Part shown: piece by piece, positions 22,638 through 34,293 of the stretch
Numbering within the stretch: the first letter of the stretch is position 1
How the letters are laid out: each line of letters begins with the position of its first letter
From: Ampelocalamus luodianensis
Taxonomy: Eukaryota; Streptophyta; Magnoliopsida; Poales; Poaceae
Direction of reading: 5' to 3'
NCBI GenBank assembly: GCA_036346255.1
Contig: CM070622.1
Location: forward strand, 23,214,751 to 23,278,750
DNA length: 64,000 nucleotides
Notes under the pieces: model-generated
Databases searched by the model: none
Told to the model about the DNA's origin: nothing
What the model saw: only the letters and a program-made list of their open reading frames with translations
Translations under genes and position numbers: made by a program

Positions 22638-22808
22638 ATGAACAGTGCACGCACCCGATGAACAGTACCTCGCCAATGAACAGTCCGCGCTCGATGAACA
22701 GTTCGCACGCCTGATGAACAGTGCACGCGCGTGATGAACAGTAGTCGTGCCTAATGAACAGTACATGCGCGATGAACAGTGATTGCGCCCCTGATGAACA
22801 GTATACAC
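22638..22808. repeat. Nine-copy TGAACAGT array, 18-22 bp period
   Basis: ATGAACAGT occurs nine times at intervals of 18, 20 or 22 bp, separated by GC-rich spacers such as GCACGCACCCG. It lies in the untranslated leader of the copia element. A second direct repeat just upstream (TCTAATCTACCGCGAGC near 22456 and 22564, period about 107 bp) belongs to the same leader. Confidence 0.9.
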
Positions 22809-23458
22809 AAAATTTTGGCCACCAACCTAGAGCGGTGGCGCGCGTGCCCCGCGACTTCTCCCTCACGCCACGGTCCAAAGCGGACCTCGCCGTGGCGGTG
22901 CCGCCGCCACGCACCGGTCCCCGCGTGCTCTGCCCCCGCCGTGCCCTTACGCGCCTCCCGCCGGCCCCGCTCGCCGTCGCGCCACCCTAAGGCCGCCCGC
23001 ACGCGAGCCAAGAGACTTAGCCTCCTCGACGCACGAGGCTGGCACCATCGCACACGGCTCTGCACCCCGCGCCGTCTGCCGCCCGCATGCGGCTCTCCAG
23101 CGCCCCGACCGCTGTCACTAGCACGCAGATCCAGTGCTCGGCCACCATCGCCTGCACGCGGCCACCCTTCCTGCCTTGGAGTCGCCGCCCCGGATGGCCC
23201 ATGGAGTTTCCGCCGCGTGTTGAAATCAGGCTAGGAAACCCTACCCAGCTCGGCGTTTTGAGCCAGCCAAAGCGGACCGTCGGATTTGGGCTGGGACGGG
23301 AAAGGCCTCATGGGCTAGGGAGGATGGGCCGTGAAATTGGCCGAGCCGGTCGGGTAAAGAAAAAAAACGAAAAAACAGGGAGGGGAAGTGGAAAGAAATT
23401 TTGAAAATAAAACTCTCGAAATTCTAAAAATTACGAGGAAGTTTCGAGAATGAAGAAA
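22809..23458 (+). other. GC-rich copia leader/gag-region stretch
   Basis: Dense in CpG, with short ORFs on both strands and no recognisable domain. It could be a diverged gag start or inserted foreign DNA. Confidence 0.35.
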
Positions 23459-23575
23459 TTCTTGCAGAATAACCCCCCAGAAATTTGAAAATTACACGCA
23501 AATTTTTCTCTGTACATAAATTTTTGCAGAATAACCCCCCAGAAATTCTTGCAGAATAACCCCCCAGTCATTTTT
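23459..23575. repeat. Three copies of TTGCAGAATAACCCCCCAG
   Basis: The motif occurs near 23462, 23523 and 23549 in the copia leader, with partial spacers between. Unequal spacing suggests local duplication. Confidence 0.85.
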
Positions 23576-24047
23576 CCAGCAGAAAATGGCCATGGAAATC
23601 TAAATTTTTGTATATTTTTTAACTTTGAAGCATGTTTAACTTTGTTATTTTTGTTTCTATGCAATTTATTTATTGTATTTACTGTTTTGATTATCTGTGA
23701 TTGTTTATATTGCTTTAAATCACTGAAAATAGCAGTAAATCATGTAAATGCATAGAAAAATACGGGATCACGAACCAGGAGTTCGAACAGCATTATGAGA
23801 ATTTTGTAACTATTTTATGCAGATTACTAGCAGTAATCTTATGAAATTTGCATGAATATGAAGATGACTGACATCAAGAATCAGGAATTCGAAGAACTGA
23901 CCCAGTATGGCCAAAATTTGTATAAAATTTGTATTAGTCTTCAATTCTGTGGTAATGTAATCATGGATGGGTAGAAGATGGAGAAGACTTTCTACCTTTA
24001 ACCTGAACGCGGTGTAATTCGCACACAACTATCGTCAAGACGGCTAC

Positions 24048-27000
24048 ATGAAGTATGCCGAATTAATTGACATCACGCAAGTTGCGGAAGCTCAAGATGA
24101 TGTTCTAAGAAAGAACTTTATCTCGCAGCCACCTAGTAGCAATGTTGGCCATAAAACCACTGCTAGCAGCTACAAGGTGATAAAGCATCTCATGAATAAG
24201 AGGAGCAAGAAGGGTAAGGTCGTGCGTTGCACATTATTGATGCTTTCCAGTCTAAGAAAAAGGGCAAATGATAGCACGAGGCACAGAGGATTCACATCCA
24301 TCAGTTGCACTTATGAATGTGGATAGCCCAGTAGCAGTCCCCATCATCCCTCCTTTGAACATCGCAGCGGCCATAGCCGTAGCTGCCCAAGAGGAGAACA
24401 TCGCGCATGGAGCCGATTGAGGCAGATGTTCCTGAATACTTCGCCTATTAGATCTAGTGCACGCATTGCAGTCGAATCTTTTATAGAAACTTGCAGTTTA
24501 TAATTGAAGCAGAACTTTGAATTATTGAATAATGATTGCAAGCTCTAGGAGAGCAAAGCATTAAATTCTTATTGTGAGTCCTGCAAGACTTATTTTTCTA
24601 TCTCTATAATAGCAAGTTACGTTCTGATATCTAAAGTATTTTATTTATGTGTTGCATGCTTTCTGCTACATATTAATACAGTACATTATATTAGAACACG
24701 TGTGGTGCCCTATGGAGGAAGTGTGCTTAGCAGGTAGTGGCACAACGAATACCATCCCGAGAGAAACGAAAATTTTTCCAATCGATCAGCAAAAATGCTG
24801 ATAGTCTTACGACAGTCGCAGGCAGCGATACTTGTATAATAGGCTCGGGAAGGGCCATAATTATACTCCCAATGGGCACAACTTTGGTCATTGAAGAAGA
24901 CTTGTTGTACCCAGAATCGACTAGAACTCTCAAGAATATTCGCGCTAACGGTTTTCACGTAGAGACTGAAGAAGAGTATGGTAAGCAATACCTGCTCATT
25001 GAAAAGCGTGAAGAAAGTGGAACAATGGCATTAGAATGCCTTCCTTCATATGAAACTGAGCTATACTACACTAATATTAAGGCACATGCAGCCTGTACTG
25101 CCCTGAAAACCGTATTTAAAAGTTCTGAACTTTTCTATCTCTAGCATGATAGATTATGCCGCCTAGGTCTTAGGATAATGAGAGATATAATTAACAATTC
25201 ACAGGGACATAATATGAATGTAAAGAATTTCCCGAATCAGGAAGATTTTGTGTGCCCCGCATGTGTCACCGAAAAATTAACTACTAGAGTTTTCGCTCTG
25301 AAAGCGAAGGATGAAGTCCCTACATTCCTGGACCGTATCCAAGGAGACCTTTTGCGGTCCTATACAGCTCCTGTAAGGGCCATTTAGGTATTTTATGGTG
25401 CTCATCGATGCTTCCTCGGAATGGTCGCACGTATGTTTATTGTCTATGAGAAACCATGCTTTTGCAAAGCTAATCTCGCAGATAATTAAAATTAGAATTA
25501 TTTTCCCTTATCATCATGAGAAGTCCACCTGAATGGATAACGCCGGAGAACTTACTTAGAAGGTATTTGATGATTATTGCATGAAAATGGGAATTAAAAG
25601 TTGAGCATTCTGTACCGCATGTCCACACCCAGAATGGGCTAGCAGAACTTTGAAGAATTGTAATTTACCAACTACATGTTGGGGGCACGCAGTCCTGCTC
25701 GCAGCATCTCTCATCAATTTTAGACCGTCGGTCTATAACATACATCCACCTATGCAACTAGCGCAAGGGTCAGCACTAAAAACTTCTCATCTTCGCAGGT
25801 TTGGTTGCAAGGTTTATGTACCTATACTACCACCGCAGCGAACTGCAATGGGCCTTCTCCGAAAGTCTGGGATATACGTTGGTTATGAGACAACATCCAT
25901 AATCAAGTATTTGGACCCTATGACTACAGATTTGCATAATGCCCGATTCACTGCCAGTATATTAGATGAGGTAAATTTCTCGTCATTAGGGGGGAAATCA
26001 ACCCTTGATGAAAATATCGGGAAATAACGTGGCAATTGAAGTCTAGAAGACAATTGAAGCCCAGAAGACAATTAGAATCTGTGCATATGACCCGCGCACT
26101 AGTGAAGCAAATAGAGAAGCCCAGAAGATAATTGAAGTCCAGAAGACAATTGAAGTTCAGAAGATAATTGATTTGCAAACATTAGCGAATCAACTGCCAG
26201 ACCACTTTAGTGATTTGAAGAGCGTGACCAAGTCGCATATGCATGTACGCAATGCACCGGAGAGGGTTGAAATACCGATGAAGGTATCCTTAATCCCGTC
26301 CAGAGGCCTCAGAAAAGGACGAGAACTCTGGTCCCCTCGAATCCGAAGTAACCGGGGATGCCTGGTGAAAAAGGATAAGGACTTGATACAGCCGATCACC
26401 GAAGTCCCCCAGAATCAGAAGGGGAGCTAGTTGAGACCTGGCATCGGTATGGAACCTTCAGAAAAGGCATACCAGAATTGAACATTCGCATGAAGGGAGA
26501 TATCAGTATGGATGTGTGCGCACACATCGGAGCTGAAAAACTAAAGGACTTGCCCCGCAATTAGAAGCGGAGATGAGCAAGTAGAAGCATTAGAAGAATC
26601 GTCCCTTGAAGAAATAGCTATAAACTTTGTGATCTTGGGAGAATCTTTGAATATGACAACAGCCAATGTCGACATTTATTTTACAAAGAAAATTGCCACA
26701 ATCAATGGTCTTGATCCAAAGCTTGCATTGCTTGCTGAATAAAAGAAAAGATCAGATTGGAAATATTGGAAGAAGGCAATAGAAACTGAATTATTCTTTT
26801 TGAATAAAAGAGAGGTGTTTGGGCCTATAAGTCACACGCCTCCTCATGTGCACCCCGTAGGGCATAAGTGGATATTTGTTCGAAAGAGAAATGAAAAGAA
26901 GCAAGGCTTGTCGCATAAGGTTTCACTGCACGTCCAGAAGATAATTATGAAGAAACCTATTCCCCGGTCATGGACGAAACTCCCTTTAGATATTTATCTC

Positions 27001-28290
27001 AATGGCAGTGAACTTGAAGTTAGAAATGAAATTGATGGATGGGGTACCAGCATACCTTTATGAAATATTGGATTCGGACATTTATATGAAGATACTTGAA
27101 TGTATCCCTGTCCCGAACAAAAATAGAGAAAATAGAAATATGTACAGTGTGAAACTCAGAAAGTCACTGTACAAAGTTAAGTAATTAGGCAGAATGTGAT
27201 ATAATCGTTTGAAGCGACTTTCTATGTAAGAAAGACTACACGAACAATGAGAATAAGCCCTGTGTATTTATACGACGATCCCAGGATGGATTTTGTATAA
27301 TCACAGTGTATGAAGATGATCTGAATATCATCAGAACCCTGAAGGATATTAAGAAAACAAGCTCTTATCTGGAGTCGGAGTTCGAAATGAAAGATTTGGG
27401 TAAAACCAAATATTGCCTAGGCTTGCAGCTTGCGCATGTCCCTGAAGGAATATTAGTACGTCTGTCAACCTACACTCAGAAGGTGTTAGAAAGGTTTGAC
27501 TTTGAAAAGACATACCCTTTGAAAGTGCCAATGGTCGGGAGATCTTTGCAGCAAGACAAAGACCCGTACCGACCTAAAGAAGAGGGGGAGGAAGTCCTGG
27601 GACCGGAATTCCCACACTTAAGTGCAATAGAAGCACTAATATATTTAGCAAATTGTACTAGAACGGACATTGTATTTGCCGGGAACCTACTAGCAAGGTA
27701 TAGTGCAGAATCTACCAAAGGCATTGGCAAGGAATAAAGGACATCTTCCGATATCTCCAAGGAAGCAAAGAACTTGGTCTGTTCTGCAGAAAGAACCAAA
27801 ACTTAACTATGAATGACAATGCAGATAACGGGTATTTGTAGGACCCGCATACAGCCAAATAGCAAACAGGCTATGTATTTCTATGTGGTGGAACCGCAAT
27901 TCCATGAAAATCGTCTAAGAAGAGTCTTGTACCGACTTCGACGAACCACTCGAAAATAATAGCACTGTACGAGGTCTCACGAGAATGTGCTTGGCTTCGG
28001 CAGATAATTCACCACAGTCAACAGTCATGTGGATTGAATATCACACAAACCCTCACTATTATCTATGAAGATAAAGCAGCTTGTGTTGCACAAGTGCATA
28101 TGAGTTTTGTGAAGAATGCTCTCACAAAAGCATATCAACCCCAAGTTCTTCTATGCTTATGAATTGCAAAAGATGAACGAAATGAAAGTACTGCATACTA
28201 AGTTATGTGATAATCTTACAGATTTATTCACTAAGTCACTTCCAGCGTCTAGCTTTGAAGGATGCATACGTAAATTGGAATGATGAGACT
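24048..28290 (+). pseudogene. copia gag-pol remnant
   Basis: Gag C-terminal pieces are at 24048-24326 (SYKVIKHLMNKRSKKGK). A protease/preintegrase block is at 24737-25400 (PMGTTLVIEEDLLYPESTRT, QGHNMNVKNFPN, CPACVTEKLTTRVF). Integrase C-terminus is at 25650-26027 (CWGHAVLLAASLINFRPS, HLRRFGCKVYVP, GIYVGYETTSI). Reverse transcriptase spans about 26750-27740 (HVHPVGHKWIFVRKRNEKK, MYEDDLNIIRTL in the catalytic position, FEMKDLGKTKYCLGLQL). RNase H follows from about 27800. The frame is lost repeatedly. At 26020-26175 an in-frame repeat encodes QK(T/I)IEV units. Confidence 0.88.
26020..26175 (+). repeat. In-frame ATTGAAGTCCAGAAGACA repeats
   Basis: At least five degenerate copies of an 18-bp unit, translating as QKTIEV, expand the linker between integrase and reverse transcriptase. 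One copy group is split by a unique spacer near 26080-26110. Confidence 0.85.
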
Positions 28291-28340
28291 TAGAGAAGTG
28301 CAAAATTCAGAGGAAGATTCTTCACGAACTCATTATTAAA

Positions 28341-28485
28341 GCTTGATCACGAAGATCGAGTACCTTTACATCTCTGTGTTCAATATCTTATTCTGTTATT
28401 GTTATTCATGTATTGTTATTACGATTCTAAGTTTGTCTACGAGTTAATCGTTCGGACTGAACTCGCCAACGACGATTCCTCAACA
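28341..28485 (+). repeat. Truncated 3' LTR of copia 22041-28485
   Basis: Matches the last 110-130 bp of the left LTR (CATCTCTGTGTTCAAT through CCTCAACA). The U3 part with the TATA box is missing. Confidence 0.75.
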
Positions 28486-28801
28486 AACAAACAGAAAGAA
28501 AACAACAGATGTAATGGAACAACGCACGGCACGACAGCATAAAGAAAACAAGTCACAGAATTTCTCGCTAAGATACGGCATTGAGCAGAAACAACTGCTA
28601 CTATACTTTTGTTCAAAAGAACCCGCTAAATAAAAAACATTTCAGAGGTGTCGAAGGATTTGCTCTACACGGCAGCCCTACACCCAAGTACGCTGCCCTT
28701 CGAGATTAACCCTACTATTGTTATCAGCGGCCAAACGGCGCAAGGCTATACCCTATGTTCAGGTTGTCATGTCCACAGCAGCAGCAGCAACAAAAAGATC
28801 T
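28486..28801. other. Spacer between copia and AIL 3' flank
   Basis: Contains ACAACGCACGGCAC at 28518, which also occurs at 22014 on the other side of the copia element. No gene seen. Confidence 0.5.
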
Positions 28802-28810
28802 CCCAGTTAC

Positions 28811-29148
28811 GAACTTTTTTTTATTATTTAATCATTATTTAATTTTTATTTTAAAGTTAACCTCTCACAAGTTTTATTTTCAATTCTAACCTCTTTGATC
28901 ACGTCATCACCCGTGACGTGACAAAACAACACTATCACGCCACAGGATAAATCCCCAAAATCGCACTTTTTGTCACGCCACTGGTGGTAATGTGACAAGA
29001 CTTTGACCAGAAATGGACTGACGTGACAGTGTTGTTTTATCACGCCACATGTGGTGGCATGACCAAAGGGGTCAGAATTGGAAATAAATTTCACGATAGA
29101 TTAACTTTAAAATAAAATTTAAAAAAAATTAAATAATAATAAAAATTC
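28811..29148. mobile_element. Mutator-type MITE in the AIL 3' flank
   Basis: Long inverted arms of about 80 bp are visible: TTATTTTAAAGTTAACCTCT on the left pairs with TTATTTTAAAGTTAATCTAT on the reversed right side. The 9-bp sequence CCCAGTTAC flanks it exactly (28802-28810 and 29149-29157), the target size of Mutator superfamily elements. It carries several TCACGCCAC-type words and no ORF. It lies 43-52 bp past the AIL stop codon, so it probably sits in the AIL 3'UTR or terminator region. Confidence 0.92.
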
Positions 29149-29199
29149 CCCAGTTACCCAACCAAAACACCACTCCCATCGGCATTGCAGAGGCTACGG

Positions 29200-29624
29200 T
29201 CAGTTCGCAGCAGAGTTGGCCAGTTGGAGGAGACCACTAGCCAGATCCATCTTGCTGTTGAGCTGCACCTTCTGCTCCACATTGCCCAAGGGCCAGTGGA
29301 AGCTGGGCTCTCCAAAGTTGTAGTAGCCTGGTAGTGGTAGAGCCTGTGGGGGCTCAGATGGCTGGAACTGCAGGAGGTTGTGGAGGAGATAAGGTGGAAC
29401 GCTGTTGATCGACTGCTGGGAGAATGGAATGGCGACAGTGATCTGGCCTTCTGCTTCCTGTGCTGACTTGTAGTTCAGCCGCCTTCCAGGCCCACTGATC
29501 GGAAGGTCGCTTTGAGCTATTGCTTCTAGGTTGTATCGGCTGGGCTCAAAGTTAGTGACAGCATTGGCGCCCCTGAACTTCAGTGCTGCAATGTCGTATG
29601 CCTCTGCAGCTTCTTCTTCCGTCG
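29200..29624 (-). CDS. AIL exon 8 and stop codon
   Basis: Completes repeat 2 (ATEEEAAEAYDIAALKFRG, ANAVTNFEPSRYNLEAIAQS) and encodes a 115-residue C-terminal region rich in Gln, Pro and Leu, ending ANSAAN with TGA at 29200-29202. The acceptor is TTCCAG. Confidence 0.95.
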
Positions 29625-30110
29625 CTGGAAGGGGTAATTAGATTAGTCCATGTGAGTCATGGCTAAAACAATCATTCATAACAGAGCATCTCAGGACAAC
29701 GCAGTGCAAACTAGAATAGTTTGTGACTTTCTGAATAATTGAATGATCTTGCATAATGCAACAACAGAATGGCTTTCATAATTATCTATATGACTGCAGA
29801 TCATCGATATATCACGAGAGCAAAACTAGCAATGCTAACAAGAGGTCGATGATAAAAAAAAGGTGCATGCCTAAAAAAACGATCAACGTTAACACCAGCC
29901 TTTGCCTCAATCTAACATTATAATTTCATCTCTTGTCATGAGACACGCTATGGTATCTGCTCCCTATAAAATATCCAAGAGTAAGGTAATAATCACAGAT
30001 TCACAGTTCCCATACATGAGCGTACTATTTATACTACGTTCTGAGATACAAGGCTACTTTCATTCAGGATCTCTTTGGCATGAAGAGCCATCAGAATTAC
30101 ATGCTCTTAC
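29625..30110 (-). other. AIL intron 7
   Basis: 486 bp, A/T-rich, no inserted element recognised. GT-AG borders as given for exons 7 and 8. Confidence 0.85.
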
Positions 30111-30187
30111 CAAATGTCCCGAGATACAGGTCCTTATTTCCAGCAACACGACCAATTCTTGCCTGCCAGCGTCCATGTTGGTGGTGC
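30111..30187 (-). CDS. AIL exon 7
   Basis: Encodes [19 protein letters not shown] then LYLGTF, the DNA-contacting beta-sheet of AP2 repeat 2. The acceptor is TGACAG and the donor GTAAGA. Confidence 0.95.
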
Positions 30188-30278
30188 CTGTCAAACCATA
30201 TCAGGGAGTAAGTTGAGCATACTGTCACTGACACAGAAGATATTGATCAATTCATAGGTTCTTGTAGTTGAAAATAAC

Positions 30279-30329
30279 CTTGTGACACCTCTGTAGATCG
30301 ATGCACCTCTAGAAAAGCCACTGCTCTTC
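30279..30329 (-). CDS. AIL exon 6
   Basis: Encodes KSSGFSRGASIYRGVTR, the end of the linker and start of AP2 repeat 2. The acceptor is CTGCAG and the donor GTTATT. Confidence 0.92.
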
Positions 30330-30418
30330 CTGCAGATTTACACCATAAAGTCGTAAGCACATATAAATATAAGCCTGAAATCATGTGGATGCAGCAATAT
30401 GAACTTATAAACACAAAC

Positions 30419-30492
30419 CTCCTCAGTGAGGCTACAAGCTCCTGCCTGCTCATGTTTTGCATCTCCTCAATCTCTCTGATGTAACTTTCTTT
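30419..30492 (-). CDS. AIL exon 5 (linker)
   Basis: Encodes KESYIREIEEMQNMSRQELV then ASLR, the conserved linker between the AP2 repeats. The acceptor is TTTTAG. The donor GTTTGT is weaker than the others but keeps phase with exon 6. Confidence 0.88.
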
Positions 30493-30659
30493 CTAAAAAG
30501 AGAACAAGCCGCTTTTAGTTACATCATGAGCAAACATGTTAATACAAGAACAAAATTCCTGAATGCGTCCTAAAAATAGAGATGAATATACATACAACTC
30601 CACAAAAAAAAGTAACCACATATTGCTCAGTTCACAACCAGCATAGATGAGTATAAAAG

Positions 30660-30903
30660 TGTGAAAATAGATGGCAAAGAGAGAATAGAAAGTAGATCGA
30701 ACGCGCACGCAAACACAAGCCGCCGGAGAGCTTTATATAGCCTGAACTACTGCCGTGCCGTGCCGTGCCGTGAATAGCCCGGACTGTAGCAGACCAGGAA
30801 AAAGAGAATACAACCGTATACAGCTGGGTTACAGATAGACAGAGAACTAGAATATTACAAGGAGGTTATCTACATGTCAACCAACATAATCGATTCTTTA
30901 ACA
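30660..30903 (-). repeat. 3' LTR of the intronic copia
   Basis: Contains four GTGCC units where the right LTR has two. A TATATAAAG promoter lies at 30732-30740 on the minus strand. The polypurine tract follows at 30904 (GATTGAGGGGCGC on the minus strand). Confidence 0.92.
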
Positions 30904-30956
30904 GCGCCCCTCAATCACAACTTGTGCACACGTTGAGATTGTGCCGAAGATGTTCA

Positions 30957-32464
30957 TACTGTATGTAAGGGGCATTTTGTAATTTCTCAAGGTGGGGCCC
31001 ACCTTTCATAGGAATAGAGGAAGATATAAGGTTGGAGACTTGGTCTCCAACCGGAGCAATGCACAAGAAGGGATTCATCCCCTCTTCGGTCCGGCTGAGC
31101 AGGCATGGGCAGCTCGGGCAGATTTCTCGCCGGCCGTTGGCAGCGTCGTGGTGCTCCTCCTCTTCTTAAGGGGCCTTCTCCTTCCTCTCTTCCATGCACA
31201 GTACATTCCTCATTTGGTTTTCCTCTCCTCTCCCGATTTGATCTCGTGCTCAGGCCGTGTGAGCTGCTGCTGCGTCGCTGTGGTTGAGCACGGCGTCGCT
31301 GGCGGTGAGGTTCGGCCTCCTCCTCCTTGCGCACTCCCTGTCTGCCCCCTTGCGCCACCTCTTAGTTGAGGTCGCTAGGGAAGCCCGGGCGGCGCGCCGT
31401 TGAGGTTCGGTCCAACCGGCTCTATGCATGTTTGGGTGAGAAGAAAGGTGTTGATATTGGTGGATTTACTCACTGGTGCTCTCATCCGGTGCATCATGTG
31501 GTGATTCTTGTGCAGCATTTTCCCTAAACCTTGACTTCACTTTTGGTGTCCCAAATTGTGAAGAGCGACATTGCATCTCCAACAATCATGTCCGTTCACC
31601 GCGGCACAGCAGGGCGATTCGTTTTCTGAGACAGTGCCTCGGCGTACCTTGCTGGCCTACTCGGTGGCTTTGAGTGCCACCCGCTCAGTGAGTTTGCATT
31701 TTTGGTTTCATCACTGTTACTGTGTACGTGCTAGTACTTTTCAAATTATCTTGTCTTTGATTTATCTCTAGCACGGGATGACTTTGCATGGTATTTTTGT
31801 GGGCTTGTTAATAGCTCGATGAGGATTGTCGTTCCTAGCGATATTAGATTGATAATTTAGGTTATAAATCAGACTTCAGCTTGTTAAATTGCATACTGAA
31901 TACTATTGTTGTCAATTTGGTCAATTATCTCTATTGATAGTGTCACATAGCTCTGTTTCTATACTGTGGTTCCGTTGCTTTACTTCTTGCCGAATTTGAT
32001 TAAGTATAACTCTGATCTTGCACCTTAATTTGCTTGTCCGTCTGCTGGCCGAAATAAAGTGACATTATTGTGACTTTTGTAATAATTTAGCATATGTTCA
32101 TTGTCACCGTGGTAAGGCATTTAGTTCAGTTGAAGGTCTGATTTATTTCTTGGTAATTGTCACATCTAATTAGTGAAAAGACTAGACATAAGTGGCGAAG
32201 AGGCCAAGTATTAATACTTGAGCAGCCCGACATCTGAGAGCATAAAAAAACTATGTAAATCTAAGCAATATACTGATTTTTGTTGCCCACATGTTCTATC
32301 ATTTGAGCATATTATCCTGTTTATTTGACATGAGAAGTTTACATGCTAAACTCAATGTTTATATGTTGTTTGTCTTTTATATGCTGTTGGAAATATGCTT
32401 TTATAATCATAATAATTGCAGAAATTATTTTTGAATATTTGCTAAAACCACATAATTTATAACA
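30957..32464. mobile_element. Likely solo LTR inside the intronic copia
   Basis: The 5-mer GTTCA stands on both sides (30952-30956 and 32465-32469). Removing the segment with one copy joins the copia C-terminus in frame on the minus strand (ALPRQPFEHLRHNLNVC, then stop and polypurine tract). The segment is 1508 bp, ends in AACA, begins TACTGTATG where TG would be expected, has a TATA-like GATATAAGG at 31022 on the plus strand and no protein domain. These fit a solo LTR; no partner is in the window. Confidence 0.7.
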
Positions 32465-33174
32465 GTTCAAATGGTTGTCGCGGCAACGCTTTGGTCAGTA
32501 TATTTAGTAACTGATCTTTGGAGCCAATAAACCTAACATCCAAACCTTTTTAGGCAACCCGCTCTCGCACAAAATGAAAATCAACCTCAATATGCTTTGT
32601 ATGAGAATGAAACACTGGATTTGCCGAGAGATATGTAGCACCAAGATTGTCACACCGAAGTGTGAGAGGTCTAGTCTGATATACTCCAAGTTTTCCAAGC
32701 AAGGACTGTAACCAAATAACTTCAGCTCTAGCATTTGTCAATGCCTTATACTCTGACTCCATACTAGAACGAGAAAGCGTAGCTTGCTTCCATGCACTCC
32801 ATGACACCAAGTTTGATCCTAAGAACACAGCAAAGCCACCAGTGGACTGGCGATCATCTGAACACCTGGCCTAGTCAGCACAAGAGAAGGCACAGATTAA
32901 AGCGATGCAAACCTTTTAACTTCAACCCAACACCTTGTGTAAACTATAAATAACAGAGGATTCTTTTGACAGCACTCCAATGCAAATCAGTTGGCGTCTG
33001 AAGAAATTGACAAACTTTGTTCACTGAAAAGGCAATGTTAGGATGTGTTTAACGAGGATATAATAATTCTCAATTAATTAAACTATTTATCTGTAATATT
33101 TATTATAGATAATAAAGGTCTTCACACAACCTTCAGAGATACCCCTCATTATCAATAATGAGGAAGATTATAAT

Positions 33175-33347
33175 CACCTAATGGTCGTAAGCTATTCTAT
33201 GACACCCCATATGGTCATAAGTTATTTTACTGTCATCTTGTGGTCGTCAGATCTTCTACGACCGCTTACTGATCGTAAGCTTTACTAAGATCACCTTATG
33301 GTCGTAAACTTTACTACGACCAGGTCATTCACGACCACCCTATAGTC
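33175..33347. repeat. 29-bp tandem repeats replacing the copia RT core
   Basis: Five to six degenerate copies of a unit like ACCTTATGGTCGTAAG followed by CTTTACTACGACC. The flanks at about 33045-33175 and 33347-33395 also do not read as copia. The units contain inverted GGTCGTA and TACGACC words, like subterminal repeats of a CACTA-type element. Confidence 0.8.
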
Positions 33348-34293
33348 AATAAGAACCAGACATGTGGACCCAATTGACTAGGGATCTTATACATTGTGTC
33401 CAGCTTGCATAGATGATTAGGAAAACGATGATCGTGATAGCCAGGTGGCTAAGGCATATAAACTTCTTCCAGCACCCCATGGAAAAATGCATTCTTGATG
33501 TCTGCTTGTCAAAGCGTCCAACCACGGGAGATGGCAATGAAAAGAATTAAGCGAACTATACCAGGTTTGACAATCGGACTGAAAGTGTCCTCATAATCAA
33601 TCCCATATCTCTACCGAAAACATTTAGCCACCAAACGCGCTTTGTAGCACTCAATCGTGCCATCGGCTTTCTTTTTCAATTTGTAAACCCACTTGCAATC
33701 AACCACATTAATATCTAGCTGAGGTGATACAAGATGCCATGTCTTGTTTTTTATTAGGGCCTCATACTCTTTATCCATAGCCTTGTTCCAATGAGCATGT
33801 TCCATGGCCTCTATAAGAAGCCGGTTCAATTGTCGCCAAGAATGCTCTCTTCTTCGGATCATACACAACAATACCATCAGTGTACACCTTTGGCCTGACA
33901 ATATTGCACTATCCTCGTGTACAAATTATGTCGTGCTGACCAGTAATCCTGTGACAGCTCAAGACTAGAATCAGTGTTAGTAGCAGAAGAAGAAAATAAT
34001 TCAGTGCTATGTCTAAGTTGATTGTCCTTAGGAGGATAATTGGGCTAAGACAGTGGCACAGAGACCTGTTTGGTTGAAGGCACAATAGGATGTTCAATGA
34101 TTAAGTGGTTCGGTCGAGACAGGAAGAGAATGTGGCAACAAAATGGATTCATTTAAAGGAGGGCTTTGTTGGATGAGAACTAGTTGATTGGCAAAAGGAA
34201 AAATAGCCTCATCGAACACAACATCTCGCGAGATGTATATGCGACCAGTAGGTATGTACAAGTATTTATAGCCCTTATGAAGACGGTTGCACC

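Larger units (their letters stand above)
22041..28485 (+). mobile_element. Old Ty1/copia retrotransposon (6.4 kb)
   Basis: The left LTR (22041-22314) and a truncated right LTR (to 28485) share their last 110 bp, both ending CCTCAACA. Between them are leader repeats, gag remnants and pol in copia order: GAG-preintegrase/integrase, reverse transcriptase, RNase H. Flanks AACAG (22036-22040) and AACAA (28486-28490) match in four of five bases, consistent with an aged target duplication. Many stops and A/T-rich drift show the copy is dead. Confidence 0.88.

Noticed and set aside
22638..22808. CRISPR-like regular repeat
   Set aside because: Short 9-bp core, spacers of 9-13 bp, inside a plant retrotransposon leader.
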